Source of the DNA: Hyphococcus sp.
Lineage (GTDB): Bacteria; Pseudomonadota; Alphaproteobacteria; Caulobacterales; Parvularculaceae
Direction: 5' to 3'
NCBI GenBank assembly: GCA_021776295.1
Contig: JAJFGE010000018.1
Location: 1 to 35,319, forward strand
Length of the DNA stretch: 35,319 nt
The notes under the pieces are model-generated. The model saw nothing but the letters and a program-made list of their open reading frames with translations. It searched no databases and had not been told where the DNA came from. Within the stretch, counting starts at the first letter, position 1, and each line of letters begins with the position of its first letter. The position numbers and the translations under genes are program-made. Shown in pieces: positions 24,354-31,800 of the stretch.

Positions 24354-26618
24354 TTAAAGCTTCAAACTACGCAGGCGCAACGCATTGGCGACTACCGATA
24401 CCGAACTGAGGCTCATGGCGGCGGCGGCGATGATCGGCGATAGGGTCAACCCAAACGCCGGATAGAGAATACCGGCGGCGACAGGCACGCCCAACGCGTT
24501 ATAGATAAATGCGAAGAACAGATTTTGGCGGATATTGCTCATGGTCATCTGGCTTAAACGCCGTGTACGGACGATTCCCATGAGATCGCCTTTCACCAGG
24601 GTGACCTCGGCGCTTTCCATTGCCACGTCCGTTCCTGTGCCCATGGCGACGCCAATATCGGCTTGCGCCAGAGCCGGCGCATCGTTTATGCCATCGCCGG
24701 CCATCGCGACGATGCAGCCTTCTTGTTGCAGCGCTTTGACGACGTTGCTTTTGTCCTGAGGCAAAACATCGGCTTCGATCCGGTCAATGCCGAGTTTGGC
24801 GCCAACGGCTGCTGCGGTCAGCTTGTTATCGCCGGTTAGCATGACAATCGACAGGCCTGCTTTATGTAGCGCTTTTAACGCAGCCAGCGTCGTCTTTTTG
24901 ATCGGGTCGGCGACGCATATCAAGCCCAACACGGCGGTCTCGCTCGCCACGAACATCACGGTTTCGCCGTTCCGCCGTCGGTCTTCGGCTTGCACGCGGG
25001 CGGGACCTGGATCAATGTTTAACTCATCAAGCATGCGCGCATTGCCGATCGCCAGTTTGCGACATTCAACCATCCCAATCACGCCTTTGCCGGTGACCGA
25101 CGTGAAGTCATCGACGGTTGTGAGGGGAAGGCCCTTTTCTTTTGCGTCCCTGACAATCGCCGCCGCGAGCGGGTGCTCGCTATTGCGTTCAAGCGCGGCG
25201 GCGAGCGACAAGAGTTCATCTTCCGGCATGTTGCTAAGGGAGATGACGGCGACGACTTTCGGCTTTCCTTCCGTCAGCGTGCCGGTTTTATCGACCACCA
25301 GCATGTCGACTTTTTCAAACCGTTCCAGCGCTGCAGCGTCTTTGATTAAGACACCCAATTGCGCGCCGCGCCCGACACCGACGATGATTGACATCGGTGT
25401 TGCCAGACCTAGCGCACATGGACAGGCGATGATCAGGACTGAGATGGCCGCGACAAGAGCGTATGCATAAGCGGGCGCCGGGCCCCAAATCGCCCAGACG
25501 ATGAAAGAAGCAGCAGCGATAAGCATCACGACAGGAGTAAAATACCCGGCGACGACATCGGCGATGCGTTGAATTGGCGCCCTTGAGCGTTGGGCGTCGG
25601 CGACCATTTGCGCGATTTGCGCCAGCATGGTTTCTGAACCAATGCGAGTGGCGCGCATGATGAACGCGCCCGATCCATTGACTGCGCCGCCGATGACCGT
25701 GTCGCCGGTTTCTTTTCCGACTGGCATAGATTCGCCGGTGATCATGGATTCATCGAGGGATGAACTTCCCTCAACGATCTCGCCATCGACGGGAACTTTC
25801 TCGCCAGGACGTACGCGTAATAGGTCGCCGACCGTGATGTGTTCGACCATCACTTCTTCATCTTCGCCATCGTCGCGCACGCGCATGGCGGTTTTTGGCG
25901 CCAGGTCTAGAAGCGCGCGTAGCGCGTCGCTTGTGCCAGCACGGGCGCGAAGTTCAAGCACTTGTCCAAGCAGGATCAAGACGACGATGACGGCGGCGGC
26001 TTCAAAATAAACCGCAACGGCGCCATCGGCGTCTCGAAAGCCAGCGGGGAACACTTGCGGCGCCAGCACAGCAACAACGCTATAAAGAAAAGCCGCGCCA
26101 ACGCCGATTGAGATCAGCGAGAACATATTCAGGTTACGGCTGATGAACGAAGCCGCGCCGCGCGTAAAAAACGGCCATCCGGACCATAAAACCACCAGTG
26201 TTGCTAGTGCGAACTGCACCCAGTTCGATTGGGTTTTGGTGATAAAGCCGTCGAAAAAGTCGGGCGCGAAATGAACGCCCATTTCGAGAAACAACACCGG
26301 AAGCGCGAACACCAGGCCAACCCAGAAACGCCGGGTCATATCGATCAACTCTGATTTGTCTTCTTCGACGCCCACATCCACTGCCTCCAGCGCCATGCCG
26401 CAGATCGGGCATGAGCCAGGGCCGACCTGGCGGACTTCCGGATGCATCGGGCAGGTGTAGATGGCGCCTTTATCGGCCGGTTTGGCAAGCGTGCTTTTCG
26501 CTTTTGCCGCGGCGTGTTGATGGCCCGAACCATGCTCATGGCAATGAGCATGTTCGTCATGTGTTGCACCTTCTGACCTAGGAGCGTGGTCGTGTGCATT
26601 ATTATGAGAGTGTGACAT
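24354..26618 (-). CDS. Copper-translocating P-type ATPase
   Basis: A 754-residue P1B-type ATPase that pumps Cu(I) out of the cytosol. The N-terminus is rich in histidine ([16 protein letters not shown]) and is followed by a metal-binding module ([20 protein letters not shown]) instead of classical CxxC HMA domains. The transmembrane metal site is CPC in [11 protein letters not shown], the phosphorylated Asp is in [12 protein letters not shown], the nucleotide-binding HP motif is [11 protein letters not shown], and the hinge reads [13 protein letters not shown]. Eight membrane segments can be placed. It follows copB by 81 bases containing a 30-base dyad. The gene name copA is used for such pumps but is reserved here for the oxidase, so no symbol is given. 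Confidence 0.95.
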   Translation of the reverse strand: MSHSHNNAHDHAPRSEGATHDEHAHCHEHGSGHQHAAAKAKSTLAKPADKGAIYTCPMHPEVRQVGPGSCPICGMALEAVDVGVEEDKSELIDMTRRFWVGLVFALPVLFLEMGVHFAPDFFDGFITKTQSNWVQFALATLVVLWSGWPFFTRGAASFISRNLNMFSLISIGVGAAFLYSVVAVLAPQVFPAGFRDADGAVAVYFEAAAVIVVLILLGQVLELRARAGTSDALRALLDLAPKTAMRVRDDGEDEEVMVEHITVGDLLRVRPGEKVPVDGEIVEGSSSLDESMITGESMPVGKETGDTVIGGAVNGSGAFIMRATRIGSETMLAQIAQMVADAQRSRAPIQRIADVVAGYFTPVVMLIAAASFIVWAIWGPAPAYAYALVAAISVLIIACPCALGLATPMSIIVGVGRGAQLGVLIKDAAALERFEKVDMLVVDKTGTLTEGKPKVVAVISLSNMPEDELLSLAAALERNSEHPLAAAIVRDAKEKGLPLTTVDDFTSVTGKGVIGMVECRKLAIGNARMLDELNIDPGPARVQAEDRRRNGETVMFVASETAVLGLICVADPIKKTTLAALKALHKAGLSIVMLTGDNKLTAAAVGAKLGIDRIEADVLPQDKSNVVKALQQEGCIVAMAGDGINDAPALAQADIGVAMGTGTDVAMESAEVTLVKGDLMGIVRTRRLSQMTMSNIRQNLFFAFIYNALGVPVAAGILYPAFGLTLSPIIAAAAMSLSSVSVVANALRLRSLKL

Positions 26619-26661
26619 GGGCTAACCTTTAAGTGATCGTCAGTCTTACATTATGTGGCGA

Positions 26662-26691
26662 TACTCAAACATGCCTGCAGACATTTGAGTA
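26662..26691. promoter_or_regulatory. 30-base dyad between copB and the copper ATPase
   Basis: TACTCAAA and TTTGAGTA are perfect 8-bp arms around 14 bases centred on CCTGCAGAC. The element lies nine bases after the copB stop and 43 bases before the ATPase start on the minus strand. It could be an operator for the ATPase gene or an mRNA hairpin that lowers or protects part of the transcript. It does not resemble the CueR-type operator. Confidence 0.5.
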
Positions 26692-26699
26692 AACTACAA

Positions 26700-27443
26700 T
26701 TAGAACCGGAGCCGAATACCCGCGACGACTGATGCAGAACCGACATCTTCAAAATTTGCACGGGCGAAATCCGCTGTTTCACCGAGCTTGCGGCTCCAAT
26801 TTACGCCCACATAGGGTGCGAATTCGCGTTTTATTTCATAGCGCAAACGAAGCCCTAACTCGACATCATTGACGCCCGACCCCACGCCCAATGTTGCTAC
26901 ATCCTGAATAGCGATATTGGTTTCAAAACGCGGTTGCGCGATGAAATGCTGTGTCAAGCGGATATCATATTCGAGTTCGAGCTGTGCTGAGATATCGCCG
27001 TCATCGCTGATAAAGGCGGCGGCATCGACTTCAAACCAGTATTGCGCCAGGCCTTGCAGACCGATAACGGCGAAGGTGCGCGACGGGTTGTCGGGTTTGA
27101 TGTTCTGACGGACCCCAACCTGGACGTCCCAGAACGGACGAATGGCGCGGCTGTAAAGGCCTTGAACCTCCGCATCGCCGAAACCGCCGCCCTCAAGGCT
27201 GCGCTCGCCTTCGGTTTTGAACCAGAACTTGTTATAGTCGCTGCCATACCAGCCCTGACCATCCCAAATTAGCTGTCCGGAACCTTCATTGGACTGATAT
27301 TCAAGCCTGTCCAGAAGCGCAAACCAGTTGGTTCCCGCGCCCGCTGTTTCGGCTTTAGACGCGCCTGAAAACACAGCCGCTGTGGTGAACAGGGAGGCCG
27401 CGAGGGTTCCGGCCTTGAATTTTCTTTGCCTCACAATGCTCAC
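26700..27443 (-). CDS. copB: Copper resistance protein B (outer membrane)
   Basis: A 247-residue outer-membrane beta-barrel protein of the CopB/PcoB family. A signal peptide (TLAASLFTTAAVFSGASKA) precedes the conserved start of the domain (LLDRLEYQSNEGSGQLIWDG, then WYGSDYNKFWFKTEGE), and amphipathic strands run to a terminal phenylalanine (VVAGIRLRF), as in outer-membrane barrels. The Met/His-rich segment that many CopB proteins carry between signal and barrel is missing. The start is GTG at 27443, with GGAGG nine bases upstream, and overlaps the copA stop as GTGA; a longer frame upstream lies inside copA and is not used. Confidence 0.92.
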   Translation of the reverse strand: MSIVRQRKFKAGTLAASLFTTAAVFSGASKAETAGAGTNWFALLDRLEYQSNEGSGQLIWDGQGWYGSDYNKFWFKTEGERSLEGGGFGDAEVQGLYSRAIRPFWDVQVGVRQNIKPDNPSRTFAVIGLQGLAQYWFEVDAAAFISDDGDISAQLELEYDIRLTQHFIAQPRFETNIAIQDVATLGVGSGVNDVELGLRLRYEIKREFAPYVGVNWSRKLGETADFARANFEDVGSASVVAGIRLRF

Positions 27444-29203
27444 AGATTTGCCTCCGCAATCTGGTCCATGACGGATACGACCCGAAACATGCCGGCCTTC
27501 ATGTGATAGAGGAGATGGCAGTGAAACGCCCAAGGCCCGCGCACATCGGCGGAGATTAGGGCGGAGAGCTTTTCGCCGGGCTTAACATTGATGGTGTGCT
27601 TGCGCGGCAGGAGGTCGTCAGCGCCGTTTTCAAGCTCCATCCACATGCCGTGCAAGTGAATGGGATGGTCCATCATGGTGTTGTTGATCATAGTCAGGCG
27701 CAAGCGTTCGCCGAATTTAAACGGAATAGGCTCGGTCACCTCGTTGAACTTCTTGCCGTCGAACGACCACATATAGCGTTCCATATTGCTGGTGAGGTGC
27801 AAGTCGATTTCGCGCGCGGGCGGGCGTTGATCGTAGAACGGCGCCAGGGCGCGTAAGTCCGTATAGACCAAAACCCGGTGGTCGACATCCGCCAGCCCAA
27901 AGCCGCGTTCGTGCAACCGCTTGCCGGGCGCCTCGGCGCGCATCGCAACGCCGGGCCCGAACAGGAAAGGACCGCCTGGCGTTGCAGAGGTTTTTGGAAT
28001 GGGCCCGCCCGCCATAGCGTCGTCATTCATCGAGCCGTGGTCCATGTCTTTCATAGCGCCATGGTTCATTTTGCTGTGGCCCATGGCCATATCCGCCATG
28101 GTCCGGGTGGCGCGAGGACGTAAGTCCGGCACTGCTGCGGACATGCCTGCGCTGGTTGCTAATGTTCCGCGCGCATAACCGCTGCGGTCCATGGATTCCG
28201 CCATAATCGTATAAGCGCGACCTTCTTTTGGCTCGACGATGACATCATATGTCTCGGCGACGGATATCTGAAACTCATCCGTCGCCACCGGCTGGACGAG
28301 CTGGCCGTCCGCCTCAACTACGGTCATTTCCAGTCCCGGTATGCGAATATTGAAATAGGACATCGCTGCAGCGTTGATGAAGCGCAGTCGCACCCGTTCC
28401 CCCGGTTGAAACAAGCCCGTCCAGTTGGTACCGGGTGCCTGGCCGTTCATCAAATAGGTGTAGGCCGCCCCGGTGATGTCGGCGATGTCAGTGGCATCCA
28501 TGCGCATGCGCCCCCACATGCGGCGCTCGCGCATCGTCGCCTTCAGGCCATCGTTGGATACATCGCGGAAAAAATCGCCAATGGTTCGTTTTTGATAATT
28601 GTAATAGTCGCTCGATTTTTTCAGTTTGGCGAAGATCTTGTCGGGGTTTTCAAAACTCCAGTCGGAAAGCACGATCACATGCTCGCGGTCATACGCGACC
28701 GGATCACGGCCAGCCGGATCGACGATCATCGGCCCATAAACGCCTGCCGGCTCCTGCAAGCCGGAATGGCTGTGATACCAGTATGTGCCGGATTGTTTTA
28801 ACGTGTACTGATAAACGAAAGTTTCACCGGGCGGAATTCCGGGAAAGGATGCCGATACGTTGGGTACGCCGTCCATTTCGGAATCCAGCAAAATACCGTG
28901 CCAGTGTATCGACGTATCTTCGTCCAAATCGTTGGCGACGCGGAGGGTCACGGTTTCGCCTTCGCGAAAGCGCAATAAAGGCGCCGGAAGAGAGCCGTTG
29001 ACCGCGGTGACATAGCCCATTCTGCCGCCAATGTTGATGGTGCGTTTGCCGACCCGGAGATCATAGATATTATCGACGCCAGCAAGCGCGGCGGGTCTTG
29101 CCACAGAAGATGCAGTTTGCGCCCAGGCCGGCAACAACCCCTGGAGTCCGGTCCAAACTCCGGCGCCAGCGCTGGTTTGCAGCAAAGCTCGACGTGTGAT
29201 CAT
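27440..29203 (-). CDS. copA: Multicopper oxidase CopA (copper resistance)
   Basis: A 587-residue periplasmic multicopper oxidase of the CopA/PcoA type, which oxidises Cu(I) to the less toxic Cu(II) and may bind excess copper. A Tat signal begins MITRRALLQTS. All four copper-ligand clusters are present: HWHGILLDSEMDG, YWYHSHSGLQE, HPIHLHGMWMELENG and FHCHLLYHMKAGMF, the last with Cys and axial Met. A Met/His-rich segment (GHSKMNHGAMKDMDHGSM) in the middle should bind Cu(I). The ATG at 29203 fits the Tat signal and has AGGAA upstream. It is followed by copB with a four-base overlap and is preceded by a 149-base gap after the sigma-factor gene. Confidence 0.96.
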   Translation of the reverse strand: MITRRALLQTSAGAGVWTGLQGLLPAWAQTASSVARPAALAGVDNIYDLRVGKRTINIGGRMGYVTAVNGSLPAPLLRFREGETVTLRVANDLDEDTSIHWHGILLDSEMDGVPNVSASFPGIPPGETFVYQYTLKQSGTYWYHSHSGLQEPAGVYGPMIVDPAGRDPVAYDREHVIVLSDWSFENPDKIFAKLKKSSDYYNYQKRTIGDFFRDVSNDGLKATMRERRMWGRMRMDATDIADITGAAYTYLMNGQAPGTNWTGLFQPGERVRLRFINAAAMSYFNIRIPGLEMTVVEADGQLVQPVATDEFQISVAETYDVIVEPKEGRAYTIMAESMDRSGYARGTLATSAGMSAAVPDLRPRATRTMADMAMGHSKMNHGAMKDMDHGSMNDDAMAGGPIPKTSATPGGPFLFGPGVAMRAEAPGKRLHERGFGLADVDHRVLVYTDLRALAPFYDQRPPAREIDLHLTSNMERYMWSFDGKKFNEVTEPIPFKFGERLRLTMINNTMMDHPIHLHGMWMELENGADDLLPRKHTINVKPGEKLSALISADVRGPWAFHCHLLYHMKAGMFRVVSVMDQIAEANL

Positions 29204-29352
29204 GGTTTTTCCTGTGCCGTATACAATTTGTTGGGCTTTTAGAGAGCGGTGAACCGGTTGGATGATTTCCCTTTGAGGGGATATACGCAGCAAAGCTTCC
29301 CATCCCTCGCTTTTGTCGATAACGAAAGCGCGCTAAACTACGTTGATTGACA

Positions 29353-29943
29353 TTACTCTGTGAGGTTGAGCTTCTCACGCAACGCATTGCGGGCGCGATA
29401 AACCAGCATTTCGATGCTTTTTCGTGAAACGCCGAGAATTTCTGCGCATTCGGCCTGAGGCCGATTCTCGATGCTGGACAGGATGAGCGCGGTGCGAAGT
29501 TTGTGTGGCAGCGTGTCTATAGCGCGGCTCAAATTTGCTAGTGTTTGGCGCTGTGCGGTGATTTCTTCCGGGCTGGCGCCGGGGTCTGGAATATCGATTG
29601 GGAGCGACGGCTCGCCCACGGCGCCGCGCCCGAATTGATCGAGAGACACAAGTCGCCTTATTTTTTTCTTACGCGCCTGGTCGCGGCATTTATTGAGCGC
29701 GATGCGATACATCCAGGTGGACGCCTTCCACGCCGGGTCATAGGTCGAGGCTTTGGTATAGATACTGACGAATGTATCCTGCAAGATATCCTCAGCATCT
29801 GCCGCAATGCCAGTATAGCGAAGGATAAACCGAAACAGCGGCTCTTTGTAGCGGTCTATTAAAAGCGAGAGCGCCGCATCCGTTCCTTCGGCGAGATCAT
29901 GCAACAAATCTGCGTCGGTTTTAGCGACGTTGTCATTTGGCAT
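29353..29943 (-). CDS. ECF sigma factor of the copper island
   Basis: A 196-residue extracytoplasmic-function sigma factor. Region 2 (about residues 20-90) contains DAEDILQDTFVSIYTKA and the -10 recognition stretch ASTWMYRIALNKCRDQARK; region 4 (about 135-190) has ALILSSIENRPQAECAEILG and the helix-turn-helix SRKSIEMLVYRARNALREKL. No extra cysteine-rich C-terminal domain is present, so metal sensing must come from its partners. The gene overlaps the periplasmic sensor gene by eleven bases, and copA follows. By analogy with cnrYXH, the sensor and anti-sigma should hold it at the membrane until metal binds. Which promoters it reads here I could not establish. Confidence 0.93.
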   Translation of the reverse strand: MPNDNVAKTDADLLHDLAEGTDAALSLLIDRYKEPLFRFILRYTGIAADAEDILQDTFVSIYTKASTYDPAWKASTWMYRIALNKCRDQARKKKIRRLVSLDQFGRGAVGEPSLPIDIPDPGASPEEITAQRQTLANLSRAIDTLPHKLRTALILSSIENRPQAECAEILGVSRKSIEMLVYRARNALREKLNLTE

Positions 29944-30376
29944 GTTCGCGCAACGTGTCGGCCACGAGGCGATCAAACTCGGTTCGCTGCTCTGAAGTAA
30001 GCACCTCACGCATTGCGTATAGATGCTTGATGGTCAAAACTTGGAGGTTGTTCATTGCGGAGTGGATTTCGACAATCGCCGCGTCAACATTTTCATTATA
30101 GGCATCTTCGTGCTCAAGGAGATTGGCGAGATTGCGGTTAGCGATACGTAGGCGTTCGCGTTGATAGGTCTCTTCTTTGCTGTTGTCCCGGTCCAGCGCT
30201 TCCAGGCTTTGGCGCTGTTCAGCCGTTAGATCGAGGGAGGCATAAAGCTGCTGGTGAAATTCCGTATGTGGCCGGGCGGGGGGCGAGAAAATACGCCCGC
30301 CAATCCATGCGCCGCCGATAGCCGCCGCGACGACCAGTAACAAGGTGAGGGCAAGGCGGCGGATGTCCTGCGTCAA
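29933..30376 (-). CDS. CnrX-like periplasmic metal sensor
   Basis: A 147-residue membrane-anchored periplasmic sensor of the CnrX/ZraP heavy-metal-resistance group. One N-terminal helix (LALTLLLVVAAAIGGAWIGG) is followed by a four-helix hairpin domain. The metal ligands recalled for CnrX of Cupriavidus (two His spaced by four, an acidic residue, then a His and a Met spaced by four) have counterparts at His37, His41, Asp62, His118 and Met122, and the surrounding phrases TIKHLYAMRE and LTSEQRTEFDRL match that family. It overlaps both neighbours, the anti-sigma candidate upstream and the sigma gene downstream, in the order Y-X-H. In CnrX the metals are nickel and cobalt; the neighbours here point to copper. 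Confidence 0.88.
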   Translation of the reverse strand: MTQDIRRLALTLLLVVAAAIGGAWIGGRIFSPPARPHTEFHQQLYASLDLTAEQRQSLEALDRDNSKEETYQRERLRIANRNLANLLEHEDAYNENVDAAIVEIHSAMNNLQVLTIKHLYAMREVLTSEQRTEFDRLVADTLREHAK

Positions 30377-30711
30377 TGGCTGCGCCCCAAATGAGTTGAC
30401 GGCAGCTCAGGTGAGTTAAGCGAAAACACCATCATACCACCGGGATTAGCGGAATAGGCTGGTTGAGTAAGGCCGATGCTGGCCATGCCGAGCATTAAGC
30501 TTGCGGCCATGACCGCAGGGCGAAACGTTCCCTTTGGGAATGCGCGCGCCAGAATGGGCGCGCCTAGACCAAGCGCGCTTTGCGTGCGCAAACGCATCTT
30601 GACCTTGGCCTCAAGGCCTGTGAGCTCCTGGCTGTTGCCGCAATTGCAGTCCGCACAGGTGCAATTAGTGCATTTGCAATAATCTTCCAACAGGCTGTCT
30701 AGCTGTGACAT
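30373..30711 (-). CDS. Candidate CnrY-like anti-sigma factor with Cys cluster (internal start)
   Basis: A 112-residue product beginning at the in-frame ATG at 30711, preceded by AGAGGAG nine bases upstream, one of the strongest ribosome binding sites in the window. Residues 12-24 are CKCTNCTCADCNC: six cysteines in a CxC-xx repeat as in metallothioneins. Then come a basic amphipathic stretch (LEAKVKMRLRTQSALGLG), one membrane helix (AVMAASLMLGMASIGL, about 67-82) and a short periplasmic tail. This topology and the gene order with the sensor and sigma factor match CnrY, the anti-sigma factor of the cnr system. The cysteine cluster would lie in the cytosol and could sense Cu(I). Function is inferred from context and topology, not from sequence similarity. 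Confidence 0.6.
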   Translation of the reverse strand: MSQLDSLLEDYCKCTNCTCADCNCGNSQELTGLEAKVKMRLRTQSALGLGAPILARAFPKGTFRPAVMAASLMLGMASIGLTQPAYSANPGGMMVFSLNSPELPSTHLGRSH

Positions 30712-31185
30712 GACGCAACACTCCTCTGCTCGCACCATAATACGTAATGAGGGCGGTTGTCCCTCATATACTATGTCGGATGGTAAATGCGGCGCTAACC
30801 CGGACAGCCTGTCATATAAGGTCACAAGCGGCAGCGACAGATAGGCGGCGGTGAAGCCGATCAACCAGAAACCTGCCGAGAGGCTGAAAATACGGGTGTT
30901 CCAGCGATACGCCTGAGCGCAGGCTTTGGCCTTTTCCGGCCCCGCAAGGCAGGTGCGGTTCGGGCGAAAGAGGGACCAGCCCGCGGCCGCCATCATAACG
31001 CCGCTGCCGGTAAACAGCCATATTTTGTAGTCGGCGAGGGTGGCCAGAAAGGAAAAATTGGCGAACATCGCCACCGATACGGCGCCAAGGCTTAATGACA
31101 TAAGCAAAATAGGCAATGCGCAGCAGATCAGCGTTGTCGACGATGCGAACAACAGCATCCAGCTCCATTGCTTATCTTCAAGCAT
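30373..31185 (-). CDS. MerT-like membrane protein reading into anti-sigma candidate
   Basis: One open frame of 270 codons that looks like two genes joined. Residues 1 to about 125 resemble MerT-type transporters: a first helix with a Cys pair (STTLICCALPILL), a second helix (IWLFTGSGVMMAAAGW), a cytoplasmic loop with two Cys (TCLAGPEKAKACAQ), and a third helix (FSLSAGFWLIGFTAAYLSL). From residue 159 the sequence has its own ribosome binding site and looks like a CnrY-type anti-sigma factor. No stop or frameshift separates the halves. If made as one chain, the topology would put the middle part in the periplasm, which does not suit sigma-factor binding; two products are therefore more likely. 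It overlaps the sensor gene by four bases. Confidence 0.65.
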   Translation of the reverse strand: MLEDKQWSWMLLFASSTTLICCALPILLMSLSLGAVSVAMFANFSFLATLADYKIWLFTGSGVMMAAAGWSLFRPNRTCLAGPEKAKACAQAYRWNTRIFSLSAGFWLIGFTAAYLSLPLVTLYDRLSGLAPHLPSDIVYEGQPPSLRIMVRAEECCVMSQLDSLLEDYCKCTNCTCADCNCGNSQELTGLEAKVKMRLRTQSALGLGAPILARAFPKGTFRPAVMAASLMLGMASIGLTQPAYSANPGGMMVFSLNSPELPSTHLGRSH

Positions 31186-31203
31186 GCCTTGGGTCCTTAA
31201 CGG

Positions 31204-31407
31204 CTATGCTGTAGAGAAGCCTTCGCTTCTGGTCATGCTGCGATAGGTAAATCCTTTATTGAGGAACATTTTTTTGAGTTGTTCGTCAGTAAAATTTACG
31301 CTCTCGTCAGCGCAGACCGTGATGACGCCGGTTTCGAAGTCGGCCGAAACCGATTTAACGTCGTCAATTTTCTTCAGGGTCAGTTGGTGCGGGGCAAATT
31401 GTATCAT
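31204..31407 (-). CDS. HMA-like small protein lacking the CxxC metal site
   Basis: A 67-residue protein whose C-terminal two-thirds follow the ferredoxin-like heavy-metal-associated fold: KKIDDVKSVSADFETGVITV, then DEQLKKMFLNKGFTYRSM. In normal HMA domains a GMTCxxC motif lies before this; here the matching place reads GAMIQFAPHQL, with no cysteine pair. The frame continues upstream for 21 codons without an ATG and is then closed by a TAA. GGAG lies only two bases before the ATG, so the true start is unsure. It may be a degenerate or truncated metal-binding protein. It is the first gene of the copper island, 18 bases before the MerT-like frame. Confidence 0.5.
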   Translation of the reverse strand: MIQFAPHQLTLKKIDDVKSVSADFETGVITVCADESVNFTDEQLKKMFLNKGFTYRSMTRSEGFSTA

Positions 31408-31554
31408 CGCTCCAGGCAGAACTTCGATGATGGAACCTGTCCATTCATCGATGGCGCAAGTTGCTTTTTAGGTATTTAACGTCAGATTCCCGACGCCAGA
31501 TTTGACCATTAAACCGGGCTTTACGTCCTTAAAAACCTGTGCAATGACGTCTTC

Positions 31555-31630
31555 GGGCCCGTAGCTCAGTGGTTAGAGCCGGCCGCTCATAACGGTCTGG
31601 TCGCCAGTTCAAATCTGGCCGGGCCCACCA
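31555..31630 (+). tRNA. tRNA with CAU anticodon, probably tRNA-Ile2 (lysidine type)
   Basis: A complete cloverleaf of 76 bases with encoded CCA: acceptor GGGCCCG with CGGGCCC, D stem GCTC/GAGC, anticodon stem GGCCG/CGGTC with one G-U pair, loop CTCATAA with CAT at 31588-31590, and T stem GCCAG/CTGGC. CAU can mean elongator Met, initiator Met or Ile2. The whole sequence is closer to ileX-type tRNA than to elongator Met as I recall them, and the first base pair G-C is not the initiator mismatch. Identity between Ile2 and Met is not certain. Confidence 0.93.
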
Positions 31631-31800
31631 TTTTCCAGTCCAAGCCCGGCGATAAACTGACTAAGTTTTTGGGCGCGCCATCGCAATAAGAATACAAGCG
31701 CCGGCCCGATGCGGCCTTCGAAAGCCTCCGCTAGCCTTTAGAGCGCGGGTTGCGTAGAAAGACCCAATGCCAGCATTAACTGGGGTAAGTACCAATAACC

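Noticed and set aside
29204-29352. Search for an ECF-type promoter shared by copA and the HMA-like gene
   Set aside because: Both leaders contain GGGAA, but I found no common -10 at a constant distance, so I do not call an autoregulatory promoter.
31495-31505. GCCAGATTTGA, an inverted 11-base match to the T arm of the nearby tRNA, as a possible attachment-site trace
   Set aside because: Eleven bases in inverted orientation, no integrase, and the T arm is itself palindromic; chance is enough.
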